Positions 1 through 7,980 of a DNA stretch of 64,000 bases are shown piece after piece. The notes beneath the pieces were generated by a model. That model saw only the letters and a program-made list of their open reading frames with translations, did no database searches and was not told the origin of the DNA. Where the stretch lies: contig NZ_KE386488.1 of the NCBI RefSeq assembly GCF_000427365.1, forward strand, positions 496,001 through 560,000, in the 5' to 3' direction. The stretch comes from Rikenella microfusus DSM 15922. Its GTDB lineage: Bacteria; Bacteroidota; Bacteroidia; Bacteroidales; Rikenellaceae. The translations under genes were made by a program, and so were the position numbers. Position 1 is the first letter of the stretch. The number at the start of each line of letters is the position of its first letter.

Positions 1-46
1 CTCGCAGCAGTATGTCGTTCGGCAGTATCATTGGCGTTTTTATCGT

Positions 47-134
47 GTTCCCGCCCCGGTCTCGCTCCGGGCAGCGGCCTTGCGCCGCTGCGGGATTTTG
101 GTTAATTTTGGGTGTCGAATCCTTTCTTAACCTA
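47..134 (+). promoter_or_regulatory. Promoter cassette, copy 1 of a direct repeat
   Basis: This stretch recurs almost unchanged at 685-775. It carries a GC-rich hairpin-forming part followed by TAATTTTG at 103-110, a match to the Bacteroidetes -7 element TAnnTTTG. A TTG lies 20 bp upstream at 80-82, in the -33 position. A start codon follows at 138, so the cassette probably drives the small gene at 138-407. Promoter function is inferred from the motif. Confidence 0.6.
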
Positions 135-137
135 CTT

Positions 138-407
138 ATGAATAGCTTACAACTCAACGCAGATTACAAAAACTCAATCTTGAAAGCATTGTGCGAGGCA
201 TTGCCTTCTGAACGCCTTATGTCGATCTCTTTGAAATCACTAACCGATTCCAAATCGAAAGAAGAAATCGCGCTTGTAACCGCATGTTTGAATCTTTTCA
301 AGGACAAGGGGCTACTGCTGGAACTATCCATCCGAGGGGACAACTGCCAGATCATTCTCGCATCGACAGCATTCAACTTTTTACATACTGGCGGATTTGC
401 CGAATAA
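138..407 (+). CDS. Small hypothetical protein, prophage-like region
   Basis: An 89-residue protein that I do not recognise. I start it at the ATG at 138 rather than at earlier in-frame codons, because those would run translation through the repeated promoter cassette at 47-134. The sequence looks soluble and largely helical, with no signal peptide or membrane segment. It sits behind the same promoter repeat as the gene at 788, which suggests the two are expressed together. Its last 27 bp overlap the convergent gene at 381-662, as is common in phage accessory regions. A role in a mobile element is inferred only from its neighbours. Confidence 0.5.
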   Translation: MNSLQLNADYKNSILKALCEALPSERLMSISLKSLTDSKSKEEIALVTACLNLFKDKGLLLELSIRGDNCQIILASTAFNFLHTGGFAE

Positions 408-662
408 CCTCCGAAGGCAGTCGCGCAATGTGCAACGACGACGTTTGAGATGTTTTTTCCAGTCGTAATACTCAAACTCCGCAATCGTTTCAGCCAGTTT
501 GCGTAAATCGCCCCTCTTCGAGGATGTCAGGTAATCTTCGCGGCTAATGACGTAGCCGTTTTCGTCCGTCAGCGTGCGTTCTACACGCTGGTGGTCTTCC
601 TGTTTGTAGTACCGCATCGTCAAATGATACGAAGTTTCAAATTCCAGTGATGCTCTTGGCAT
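381..662 (-). CDS. Small hypothetical protein, prophage-like region
   Basis: A 93-residue protein of unknown function. It is rich in charged and aromatic residues, with a basic C-terminal half (residues 70-88 carry many Arg and Lys). No transmembrane or signal segment is visible. The ATG is at 660-662. Its 3' end overlaps the convergent gene at 138-407, and the second promoter cassette (685-775) lies just upstream in the opposite orientation. It may be an accessory gene of the mobile element whose repressor is at 1768. I cannot assign it to a family. Confidence 0.45.
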   Translation of the reverse strand: MPRASLEFETSYHLTMRYYKQEDHQRVERTLTDENGYVISREDYLTSSKRGDLRKLAETIAEFEYYDWKKHLKRRRCTLRDCLRRLFGKSASM

Positions 663-684
663 ATCGTATTTTTTAAGGTTCGTT

Positions 685-775
685 GTTCCCGCCCCGGTCT
701 CGCTCCGGGCGGCGGCCTTGCGCCGCTGCGGGATTTTGGTTAATTTTGATTGTCAAATCCTTTTATTAACCTAAT
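685..775 (+). promoter_or_regulatory. Promoter cassette, copy 2 of a direct repeat
   Basis: Second copy of the cassette at 47-134. The -7 element TAATTTTG is at 741-748 with a TTG 20 bp upstream. The copies are near identical through the hairpin and the -7 box and diverge after it. The gene at 788 begins shortly downstream. Confidence 0.6.
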
Positions 776-787
776 CATCACACTATT

Positions 788-1000
788 ATGGATGAAACAA
801 TGCGCACTTTGATAGCACAGGCGTACGGACAGGTATTAGTTTCTCGAGCGCATGTTCTGGCCTTGCAAGAACTTGTTTTAACCGACGACCAGCGAAAAGA
901 CCTGAAAAAGGCGATAAAACGCCATTTGGCAAAGATTATAGAGGGCCAGCCGGACGAGTTGAAACAATTTCTTCCAAACATCGACGTATTTGCTCTTTAA
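788..1000 (+). CDS. Small hypothetical helical protein
   Basis: A 70-residue protein that appears almost entirely alpha-helical and carries many charged residues in its second half. I do not recognise a family. It lies directly behind the repeated promoter cassette (copy 2) and is followed by a strong intrinsic terminator at 1035-1068, so it looks like a single-gene transcription unit. The pairing with the gene at 138, which has the same promoter sequence, suggests co-regulation within the mobile element. Being short and without homology evidence, it remains a tentative gene. The promoter-gene-terminator arrangement is the main support. Confidence 0.5.
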   Translation: MDETMRTLIAQAYGQVLVSRAHVLALQELVLTDDQRKDLKKAIKRHLAKIIEGQPDELKQFLPNIDVFAL

Positions 1001-1034
1001 CCGCATCGAGGTCTTTTTTCCGATTATCCTCAAG

Positions 1035-1068
1035 AACTTCTCGCACAATCGGTGCGAGAAGTTTTTTT
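1035..1068 (+). terminator. Intrinsic terminator
   Basis: A perfect 12-bp stem (AACTTCTCGCAC at 1035-1046 pairing with 1052-1063) with a 5-nt loop, followed by a T run to about 1068. It ends the transcript of the gene at 788-1000 and separates it from the convergent gene at 1087-1461. Confidence 0.85.
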
Positions 1069-1086
1069 ATCCACCGGCGTACCATA

Positions 1087-1461
1087 TCATTCCTCCCACT
1101 CCACCGGAACGGTGGCGATGTAAGAGCCTTCGGTCCTTATTGACGGCATTGCCTCTTCTTGCGTTGCGTACACCGCCGTACTTGTCAGCACTTCGTCCCC
1201 ATTGCGATAGATATTCACCCATCCTGTTTGTTTTACGGGGGCCATTCGCAGGTCGAGGTATGGTGCCTCACCAAGACATAAACACCCGTTCTCCATATAA
1301 GCGACCGGTGTCTCTCCGAACAGGTTGCTTACAAGACCTACAATAGGCGAGACACCTGCAGCATCGAAGCATATAATCCGTACCGGACTGCCGTCTCGCG
1401 CTACTACCTTTGCGCCCGCTTTGGCCGCCTCCAGATCGAAAGGTTTAAGATTCTTTTCCAT
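1087..1461 (-). CDS. Conserved prophage-type hypothetical protein
   Basis: A 124-residue protein beginning MEKNLKPFDLEAAKAG. I recall this N-terminus from proteins of unknown function common in Bacteroidales prophages and integrative elements. I chose the ATG at 1459-1461, because a longer in-frame reading would overlap the upstream HTH gene. The protein looks soluble. It lies 11 bp downstream of the HTH gene (1473-1682), and the two probably form one operon transcribed away from the S24 repressor. This is the layout of a phage lytic or early transcript opposite its repressor. The molecular function is unknown. Confidence 0.6.
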   Translation of the reverse strand: MEKNLKPFDLEAAKAGAKVVARDGSPVRIICFDAAGVSPIVGLVSNLFGETPVAYMENGCLCLGEAPYLDLRMAPVKQTGWVNIYRNGDEVLTSTAVYATQEEAMPSIRTEGSYIATVPVEWEE

Positions 1462-1472
1462 ATCGTTTAAGA

Positions 1473-1682
1473 TTAGTTTAAAGTCCGTTTCCGCTCCGCG
1501 ATCAACTCCTCGGCGGCGCGCAGCACTTTTTCGCTGACACCTTCGCCGCCCAATACACACGACACCCACACGCGCGATACTTCGGCTCTGGCGGCAATCA
1601 TATTTATATCGCCACGAATCAGGTTCGCCCTGATCCGGCGAATACGTTCCTTACGTTTCTTGCCTCTGAGTGTTTTTTCCAT
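1473..1682 (-). CDS. Small helix-turn-helix regulator
   Basis: A 69-residue basic protein. After an Arg/Lys-rich N-terminus, residues 20-55 read as a helix-turn-helix (INMIAARAEVSRVWVSCVLG followed by a helix ending in EELIAE), as in Cro-like or transposition-regulating phage proteins. The ATG at 1680-1682 was chosen, since an upstream in-frame start would extend into the operator region. It is divergent from the S24 repressor at 1768 across an 85-bp gap holding a palindromic operator. It is the first gene of the minus-strand unit with 1087-1461. Probable role: an antirepressor or Cro-like early regulator of the element. Domain assignment is by motif only. Confidence 0.6.
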   Translation of the reverse strand: MEKTLRGKKRKERIRRIRANLIRGDINMIAARAEVSRVWVSCVLGGEGVSEKVLRAAEELIAERKRTLN

Positions 1683-1704
1683 ACCTTTGTATAGCTTTAC
1701 AGAG

Positions 1705-1763
1705 GCAAAGATATTACAGAATAATGTAATATCCAAGCTCTGTTTATATTTTTCTGTATTTTG
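1705..1763. promoter_or_regulatory. Divergent promoter and operator between HTH and S24 genes
   Basis: The minus-strand -7 element TATCTTTG is the complement of 1705-1712. A perfect 8-bp-arm palindrome, GATATTAC-N8-GTAATATC, spans 1710-1733, directly between the -7 and -33 positions, where a bound repressor would block transcription. On the plus strand, TATTTTG at 1757-1763 is an imperfect -7 box 4 bp before the repressor ATG. The half-site TATTACAGAA recurs at 1779-1788 inside the repressor gene. Binding by the S24 protein is inferred. Confidence 0.65.
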
Positions 1764-1767
1764 CCTT

Positions 1768-2781
1768 ATGACAAACAGTATTACAGAACGTTATTTGCTA
1801 TTAATAAAGGAATTGATAGCGATAGGCGAGGTGGCTGATGGTAACGGATTTGCGAAAAAAGTCGGCCTCAGCCCCTCAGCTATCACGGAAATGAATAAAG
1901 GCAGAACCAATGTTGGGCTTTCGGCCATACAGAAAACTGTATCAACTTACCCGTCTATAAATCTGGATTGGCTTATATCTGGAGATGGAGAAATTTTTAA
2001 AACGAAAACTCCCCAAAACGTGGTCAAAGAAAACGACCACATAAACGACCACATTTTTGACCACAAACGAAAACTCCCAAAAACGTGGTCAATCGAACAC
2101 ACAGAGACAACTCCGATTTCGACGCAGATTTTGACAGATTCCGAAGTCCGACGCACAAAAGTCAGCCCGCATTCCCCTAAACCGGCAGGTGCGTTGTACG
2201 ATCTGTCTCCGGACGCGCCCTCCATGCTGAGCGACGTGGATACGTCGTATTTGGCTGGGGGCGGTTACGTGGAGGTTCCTGTGGTGGACATCGAAGCGGC
2301 CGCGGGCGGCGGGGCGTCGAATTGCGACTACATGGATGAATCGGACAACCTGCGGTTCCCGGTGTCGTTGTTGCGTCCTACGAAGTCGAAAAGGCTTTGT
2401 ATCAACGTGGCGGGCGAATCTATGGAGCCGACCCTGTTCGACGGCACGCAGATCGTTGTCCGTCTGCTCGATCGCTCGGAGTGGGGCGGTATTCGCAGCG
2501 GCGACGTGTACGTGGTTACGAATCGCAGCGGCGAGACTTTTATCAAGCGCGTTCGGAACAAACTGCGTTTACAGGGCGTTCTGGTGCTGACCAGCGACAA
2601 CCCGGATCAGCGCAGATACAGGCCTTTTGAACTGAGCGAAGAAGAAATTTTCAACGTCTGGGCGGTGGAGCTGATGATTTCGGACAACATTCCGCCTTCG
2701 GATCGGGAAATAGACGATTTGCGCGATCAAATCGGCGATCTGCGTATGCTGATCGAACGCCTCGCCGCGCGTGAAAATTGA
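1768..2781 (+). CDS. S24-family phage repressor (LexA/CI-like)
   Basis: A 337-residue transcriptional repressor. An N-terminal HTH (about residues 5-60, typical CI spacing) is followed by a long polar linker (75-165) and a C-terminal S24 peptidase domain. The Ser/Lys dyad is visible: Ser218 in AGESMEP and Lys260 in TFIKRV. An Ala179-Gly180 pair ahead of the domain is a plausible self-cleavage site. Such repressors are inactivated by RecA-stimulated self-cleavage on DNA damage. The ATG at 1768 was chosen because it starts the HTH; upstream in-frame codons lie in the operator. It is divergent from a small HTH gene, as in temperate or transposable prophages. The linker carries an out-of-frame direct repeat at 2003-2092. 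Confidence 0.85.
   Translation: MTNSITERYLLLIKELIAIGEVADGNGFAKKVGLSPSAITEMNKGRTNVGLSAIQKTVSTYPSINLDWLISGDGEIFKTKTPQNVVKENDHINDHIFDHKRKLPKTWSIEHTETTPISTQILTDSEVRRTKVSPHSPKPAGALYDLSPDAPSMLSDVDTSYLAGGGYVEVPVVDIEAAAGGGASNCDYMDESDNLRFPVSLLRPTKSKRLCINVAGESMEPTLFDGTQIVVRLLDRSEWGGIRSGDVYVVTNRSGETFIKRVRNKLRLQGVLVLTSDNPDQRRYRPFELSEEEIFNVWAVELMISDNIPPSDREIDDLRDQIGDLRMLIERLAAREN
2003..2092 (+). repeat. Out-of-frame direct repeats inside the repressor gene
   Basis: A 25-bp sequence beginning CGAAAACTCCC and ending CGTGGTCAA occurs at 2003-2027 and again at 2068-2092 with one mismatch. The copies are 65 bp apart and so are read in different frames. Between them GACCAC occurs three times, the reverse complement of the GTGGTC in the 25-mer. 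Confidence 0.8.
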
Positions 2782-2823
2782 GGCCGTTGCAGCCGCGGAA
2801 ACGGGGATTTGGGCGCGGGGGTG

Positions 2824-2853
2824 TTGCGCGAACGGTGAAAGGTTGTATATTTG
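2824..2853 (+). promoter_or_regulatory. Candidate promoter after the repressor gene
   Basis: TTG at 2824-2826, 19 bp of spacer, and TATATTTG at 2846-2853 fit the Bacteroidetes promoter pattern. A 36-codon reading frame opens at the ATG at 2856, but nothing supports it as a gene. The transcript could be a small RNA or a leaderless short message. Confidence 0.4.
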
Positions 2854-2966
2854 CGATGCGGAAGTGCGCCGCGCGTTTTTTTGAGGGGTCGTTTGCGGGG
2901 GTGGCGTTGAAAATCGCCCGCGGGGTTATAAAAAAAGGGCGGCAGGATTATCATTTTGCACCTTGA

Positions 2967-3766
2967 AACCGCCCGTTTTGCTTGAAATTCTTACACAAAA
3001 ATTATAGCAAATTATCATTCGCCCTGCCGCTCGTTTTCTGCTTATCATTCATTCTATCAAACAGATACCTTATTTTCTCCCCTTTGTACTTTTCGTATGG
3101 CCCCTTATATCAGTCGGGAGCGGGGAATCGCATTCCCGGCGACTTCTTTGCTTTCTTTCTTGGGCGACCAAGAAAGAAAGTGCCCCCGCGGCATGAGCGG
3201 ACAAAGAAAAAACAAACGCCCGGCGGCGAAAGACAGTACATTTAAACCGTACGGTTTATTTCAATGTTCTCCCTTAGTCAGGCCGGAGCCACCCCGGGCG
3301 AAGGCCTGCAACTCGCAAAGCTCGTTTGGCCCTCGCTGGCTCCGGACCGCATAAAAACCGTACGGTTATTTTTCATGCGGGCCGGGCGCCCGGGAGACCG
3401 CCCCGAGGGTTGCGGGCCTCCCAAGGGGAGGCGTCCGGCCCGCCCGCTAACACGGAAACTTAATTTTAATTGTACATTTGTCTGTTCAAAGCGCGGCCTG
3501 CGGGGAACGGAGTATTTACACTCCGGCCGGAGTGCCCGGCGGCACGGGGTCTCCGCTGCGAGAGGCTGCGACCCGCGCGGCCTACGGCCGCAGGCTGATA
3601 TTTAACGTTATGATTTTAAATATATGTTTACCCGGTTGTTTGCCGTGCCCGGTATTTACGACCCGGATAAACGACCGGCGGCACCGCTGCCGGAAGAACC
3701 CGTCCCCTCGCGGGACCGCAGAAAAAACGAAAGCAAACAAGACCTGATATATACACAAACTGAACA
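2967..3766. repeat. Mosaic repeat cluster upstream of the transketolase N-half
   Basis: No gene is supported here. From left to right there is an AT-rich stretch, a module E copy (about 3110-3240, hairpin CTTTCTTTCTTG at 3151-3162 pairing with 3169-3180), a perfect palindromic joint at 3243-3258, a module B copy in reverse (about 3280-3350), a joint AACCGTACGGTT at 3356-3367, a module A copy in reverse (about 3370-3465) and a module C-like stretch (3485-3605). Each recurs in other gaps of the window. Confidence 0.75.
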
Positions 3767-4648
3767 ATGGCAGAGATCACACAACTGGAGACCATCGCCG
3801 CGCAAGTCCGTCGCGATATCGTACGGATGGTCGCCTCCGCCGCATCCGGACATCCCGGCGGTTCGCTCGGCGCCGCCGACGTGCTCACCGCGCTCTATTT
3901 CGACGTGATGAACATCCCGCAGGAACGCATCGCGCAGTTCGCTCCCGGCAGCGACCACGGAATCGGCGAAGACGTATTTTACCTCTCCAACGGGCATATA
4001 TCGCCCTTATTTTACAGTATCCTGGCCCGGCGCGGGTATTTCCCTGCCGAAGAACTCGGCGGTTTCCGCCGGATAGGCACCCGTGTACAGGGGCATCCCA
4101 CCCCTGCAAAGGGGTTGCCGGGCGTGCGTGCCGCCTCCGGTTCGCTCGGGCAGGGGCTGTCCGTGGCCGTCGGCAACGCGCTGGCCAAACGTCTCTCCGG
4201 CGATGACGCCCACCGCGTGTTCGTGATGATGGGCGACGGCGAGCTGGAAGAAGGACAAATATGGGAAGCCGCCATGTTCGCCGCTGCGAGGGGGGTGGAT
4301 AACCTGGTCGGTATCGTCGATATGAACGGCCAGCAGATCGACGGCACCTGCGCCGACGTGCTCGGTATGGGATGCGCCCGCCAATTGCGTGCCAAGTGGG
4401 AAGCCTTCGGATGGACGGTCCTCGATATGGACGGCCATGACATGCGGAATATCGTCGATACGCTCCGTTACGCCAAGAACGATGTCTGCGGGCATGGCAA
4501 GCCGGTGGTGATTCTGGCGAAAACCGTTATGGGGCGCGGCGTGGATTTTATGGCCGGGACCAACGAATGGCACGGTAAAGCTCCCAGTGCCGAACAGGCC
4601 GAAGCCGCCCTTGCGCAGCTGCCGACGACTTCGTTGGGCGACTATTAG
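3767..4648 (+). CDS. Transketolase, N-terminal (TPP-binding) subunit
   Basis: A 293-residue protein matching the N-terminal thiamine-diphosphate-binding half of transketolase. It transfers two-carbon ketol units in the non-oxidative pentose phosphate pathway. The early SGHPGGSLG motif and the cofactor-binding stretch GDGELEEG with the following D-M-N are present. A normal transketolase is about 620-670 residues; here the enzyme is split, and the C-terminal half is encoded at 5902-6858. Such two-gene transketolases are normally adjacent, but here 1.25 kb of repeats lies between. The start is the ATG at 3767. The cytosolic enzyme should be a heterotetramer of both halves. Confidence 0.93.
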   Translation: MAEITQLETIAAQVRRDIVRMVASAASGHPGGSLGAADVLTALYFDVMNIPQERIAQFAPGSDHGIGEDVFYLSNGHISPLFYSILARRGYFPAEELGGFRRIGTRVQGHPTPAKGLPGVRAASGSLGQGLSVAVGNALAKRLSGDDAHRVFVMMGDGELEEGQIWEAAMFAAARGVDNLVGIVDMNGQQIDGTCADVLGMGCARQLRAKWEAFGWTVLDMDGHDMRNIVDTLRYAKNDVCGHGKPVVILAKTVMGRGVDFMAGTNEWHGKAPSAEQAEAALAQLPTTSLGDY

Positions 4649-5901
4649 CGGCCGGCTATCGGTTCCCTGTGTGGGGGGGGGAAAGGGGGACATACGATTT
4701 TGAGCACTGTATCCCGTAGCGGAGGCCCGGTACCGCCGGGCACTCGAGCCGGGCTGCAACTGCCCCAAACCGTTACCGCTCCCGGGGTACCCGAATGAAA
4801 AAGAACCGTATAGTTAAATGACAGGACCATGCTTTGCGACCTTTAGGTCGCGCGGGCCGCAGCCTCCCGCAGCGGAGGCCCTTTGCACATAACATTATCG
4901 TACAGTTAAATACCAAGGCCGGAGCCAGCGGAGCCGCAACAAGCACCGCGCAGTTGCAGGCCGCCGCCCGGGGTGGCTCCGGCCTGACTAAGGGAGAACA
5001 GTGAAATAAACCGTACAGTTAAAATATAAGTTTCCGCGTCAACGGGCAGGCCGGACGCCTCCCCCTCGGGAGGCCCGCAATTCGTCGCTTTATGCGCCGA
5101 AAGTTGCGCCCCCTCCCGGGCGTCCGACCGTAGAAATAATTGTACGTTTTTAACATTGCGATTCATCAGAATCGCCGGCTTATGCGCCCAAGCCGCTTTG
5201 CGGCTTCGGGAGTGGGCGCAAAGCCGAACGGGAACGTATTTTAACCGAACCATTAAATATCCCCGGCCTTTCCCGCCTGTTCATTTATCAGGTAAAGGCT
5301 GTTGGCCCGGGAATGTGCAATTTCTTTACTTTCTTTCTTGGTCGCGCAAGAAAGAAAGTGCCTCCGCCGACATGAGGCGTCCGGAGAAACCGGCCCCCGC
5401 GCCGGCGGGCGGTTCGAAGCCCGGGAAGCGAGCGGCTGAGTCCCCCATGCGAATGGCGGCGCGCCCCGTGGGGGGGCGTGGGCGCGCCGAAAACGACAGA
5501 GCGACCCGCAGAATCCCCTGCCAACGAGTAGCTGGGCCCCCGCGCCGGCGGACGGCGACCGCCTCCCCCGGCGGGAAGCCGCAACACTACGCTTATGCTC
5601 CGTATGCGTCAGACCCCGCAGGCGGTCACCGAATCGGACAGAAGCAACCGGAAAAGCCGGTGCCCCCGCGGCAGGAGCGGGACAAAAACGAACAAGTACC
5701 CGCCGGCATAAGGCGTCCGGTCAGCCCACCCCGGTGCAACAGCCGGCGGCACGACGGAAGAAAAAAGCGACGGCGCAGTGCCGGACCCAACCATTTTTGA
5801 AACGAAACGACAGAACACCTAACGACAAAATCGATGGATGGTCTGCGAATAGCGGTACAGGATTCCGCCGTCCGAGACCGTAGCCATCAACAGAAAGAGA
5901 C
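4649..5901. repeat. Repeat cluster separating the transketolase halves
   Basis: 1.25 kb without a supported gene. It holds a G-rich run (4671-4689), an A-type core (about 4695-4800), a C fragment (4826-4880), module B (about 4915-4986), module A forward (about 5018-5135), module D (5155-5240), a partial E with its hairpin at 5329-5358, a GC-rich unique stretch (5400-5630) and another E fragment (5640-5780). Joint-type motifs separate most modules, for example near 4804, 4890, 5009 and 5138. Open frames here are by-products of high GC. Confidence 0.75.
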
Positions 5902-6858
5902 ATGAGACCCTATACCATTACAGGAAAGAAAGACACCCGTTCCGGATTCGGCGATGCCATGACCCAGCTGGGACGTACCGACACCGATGTCGTGGCCTTG
6001 TGCGCCGACCTCGTCGGATCGCTCAAACTCGGTACTTTCATCAAAGAGAACCCCGACCGCTTTTTCCAGGCCGGTATTGCCGAAGCCAATATGATCAGTG
6101 TCGGCGCCGGCCTCGCCCTCGGAGGCAAAATCCCCTTTGTCAGCACCTTCGCCGCTTTCGCCACCGGCCGCGTGTACGACCAGATCCGGCAGAGCGTCGC
6201 CTACTCCGGGACCAACGTGAAGATCGCCGCCTCGCACGCCGGGCTGACCCTCGGCGAAGACGGTGCCACCCACCAGATCATGGAAGACATCGGGCTGATG
6301 AAGATGCTCCCGAACATGGTCGTCATCAACCCCTGCGACTATAATCAGACCAAAGCCGCCACGCTGGCCGCAGCCGCTTATCGGGGACCCGTGTACTTGC
6401 GCTTCGGAAGGCCCATCGAACCCGTTTATACACCGGAAGACGAACCTTTCGTGATCGGCAAAGCCGTACAGTGGAGCGAAGGCGGGGACGTGACCATCCT
6501 GGCTACCGGCCACCTGATGTGGCGTGCTATCCAGGCCGCCGAACAGCTCGAAAAAGAGGGTGTCGGCGTCGATTTGCTCAACATCCATACCATCAAACCG
6601 CTCGACGATGAAGCGATTCTCGCTTCGGTGCGCAAAACCGGGTGCGTGGTGACCTGCGAGGAGCATATGATGAACGGCGGCTTAGGCGACAGCGTCGCGC
6701 AGCTGCTCGCCCGGAACTCTCCCGCACCGCAGGAATACGTGGCCGTCGACGACAAGTTCGGCGAGAGCGGTACCCCGTCCGAATTGCTGGTGAAATTCCA
6801 CCTCGATGTACCGGATGTGGTGGCCGCCGCGCGCCGGGCGATGGCACGCAAGCGGTAA
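5902..6858 (+). CDS. Transketolase, C-terminal subunit
   Basis: A 318-residue protein carrying the pyrimidine-binding and C-terminal domains of transketolase. It completes the split enzyme whose N-half is at 3767-4648. The stretch AGIAEANMISVGAGLA carries the conserved Glu that activates thiamine diphosphate, and a phosphate-site histidine follows in the AASHAGLTLGEDG region. It acts in the cytosol on sugar phosphates together with the N-subunit. Expression of both halves at matching levels would require transcription through the intervening repeats or a second promoter; neither is settled by sequence. The start ATG at 5902 fits the family N-terminus. Confidence 0.93.
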   Translation: MRPYTITGKKDTRSGFGDAMTQLGRTDTDVVALCADLVGSLKLGTFIKENPDRFFQAGIAEANMISVGAGLALGGKIPFVSTFAAFATGRVYDQIRQSVAYSGTNVKIAASHAGLTLGEDGATHQIMEDIGLMKMLPNMVVINPCDYNQTKAATLAAAAYRGPVYLRFGRPIEPVYTPEDEPFVIGKAVQWSEGGDVTILATGHLMWRAIQAAEQLEKEGVGVDLLNIHTIKPLDDEAILASVRKTGCVVTCEEHMMNGGLGDSVAQLLARNSPAPQEYVAVDDKFGESGTPSELLVKFHLDVPDVVAAARRAMARKR

Positions 6859-7980
6859 GCGGGCCTGTCTGCCGGATACGAGACGCGGTATGGGACCTAC
6901 TTTTGCGACGGCTATCGTCGGGCTGTGCCGATAACTCTCGGGACAGGCCGGGGCCATCCCCGTATGAGGGTCGGTGCCGGTCGGGATACGAATCGGGTCG
7001 TAAATGCGATATTCGCTGTATGATTAAACCGACGGTTCGTTGTAAGGCCGGGCGCCCGGGAGGCTTCGGATGGTTACAGTCCGGATCGAGCGCCGAGCGG
7101 CACCGGGCCTTCCGAAGGGATGCGTCCGGCCCGTCCGCTAACGCAAAAACTTATTTTTAACCGTACAATATTATATCGGCCGGAGCCAGCGGGGCCGCAA
7201 CAAGCACCGCGCAGTTGCAGGCCTACGCCGGGGGTGGCTCCGGCCTGACTAAGGGAGAATATTGAAATAAACCGTACGTTTAATAGGGCCGCCGCCTGCG
7301 GCATCCAACCCGTACGGTTGTTTGCCCAAGGTCGCAGCCTGCGGAGACCGTGAACGAGCATTGCGAGTGAGCGGGCCTCCGCAGCGGGAGGCTGCGGCCC
7401 GCGCGACCTGAAGGTCGCAGAGCATGTTCCGGCCATTTAACCGTACAATTAAATATCCCCTGCCTTTTACGCCTGTTCATTTATCGGGTAAAAGCTGCCG
7501 GCCCGGGAATGTGCGCTTTCCCGTTCCGACGGGAGTCGGGAACGAGGAATCGTATTCCCGGCGACTTTTTTGTCTCCTTTTTTGGTCGCGCAAAAAAGGA
7601 GATGCCCTGCCGGCATGAGGCGTTCGGAGAAGCCGGTGCCCGCGGCATGAGCGGGCAAAAAAACAAACGTCCGTTGGCGACAGACATACAATTAAACCTA
7701 CGGTTATTTGTTTGCATAGCGGCCCACCCGGCACCGGGCCTCCGTTGCGGGGCAGCGCAGACCTCGGGTTCAAATGTCCGGCGGCACCAGCCGGTCCGCT
7801 ACGGCAAAAATTTATTTTTAACCTGACGCCGGCCCGGCGGGAACTGCCAAAACCGACCGGAATTCGTCCGAACCCGCAGACAGACCGCCCGCAAAGACAC
7901 CCGGAGAGACAGCCGAAAAACCACGGAACGCCCGAAAGGGACAACCGCCGGGCAGCTTTCGGGAACACAACAACGAAGAA
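6859..7980. repeat. Repeat cluster upstream of mrdA
   Basis: No gene is supported. It contains module A in reverse (about 7030-7160), module B with perfect 11-bp terminal inverted repeats GGCCGGAGCCA (7178-7188 against 7235-7245), a short GC palindrome unit (7285-7310), module C (about 7320-7440) and module E (about 7445-7690) with hairpin arms TCTCCTTTTTTG at 7573-7584 and 7591-7602. Joint variants occur near 7030, 7160, 7272, 7312, 7440 and 7690. The final 150 bp before mrdA are unique. Confidence 0.75.

Noticed and set aside
2856-2966. A 36-codon leaderless gene behind the promoter at 2824-2853
   Set aside because: The promoter match is fair, but the peptide shows no recognisable feature and codon support is too weak to call a gene.
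3100-3620. A possible CRISPR array in the repeat-rich gaps
   Set aside because: Repeats are long, of several kinds and orientations, with no regular 25-40 bp repeat and unique-spacer spacing, and no cas genes are present.
5156-5800. Open frames inside repeat clusters, such as one encoding MRFIRIAGLCAQAALRLRE here and MAEAPGG-type frames elsewhere
   Set aside because: Similar peptides recur only because the DNA modules recur. Frames differ between copies, and no start signals or domains are present.
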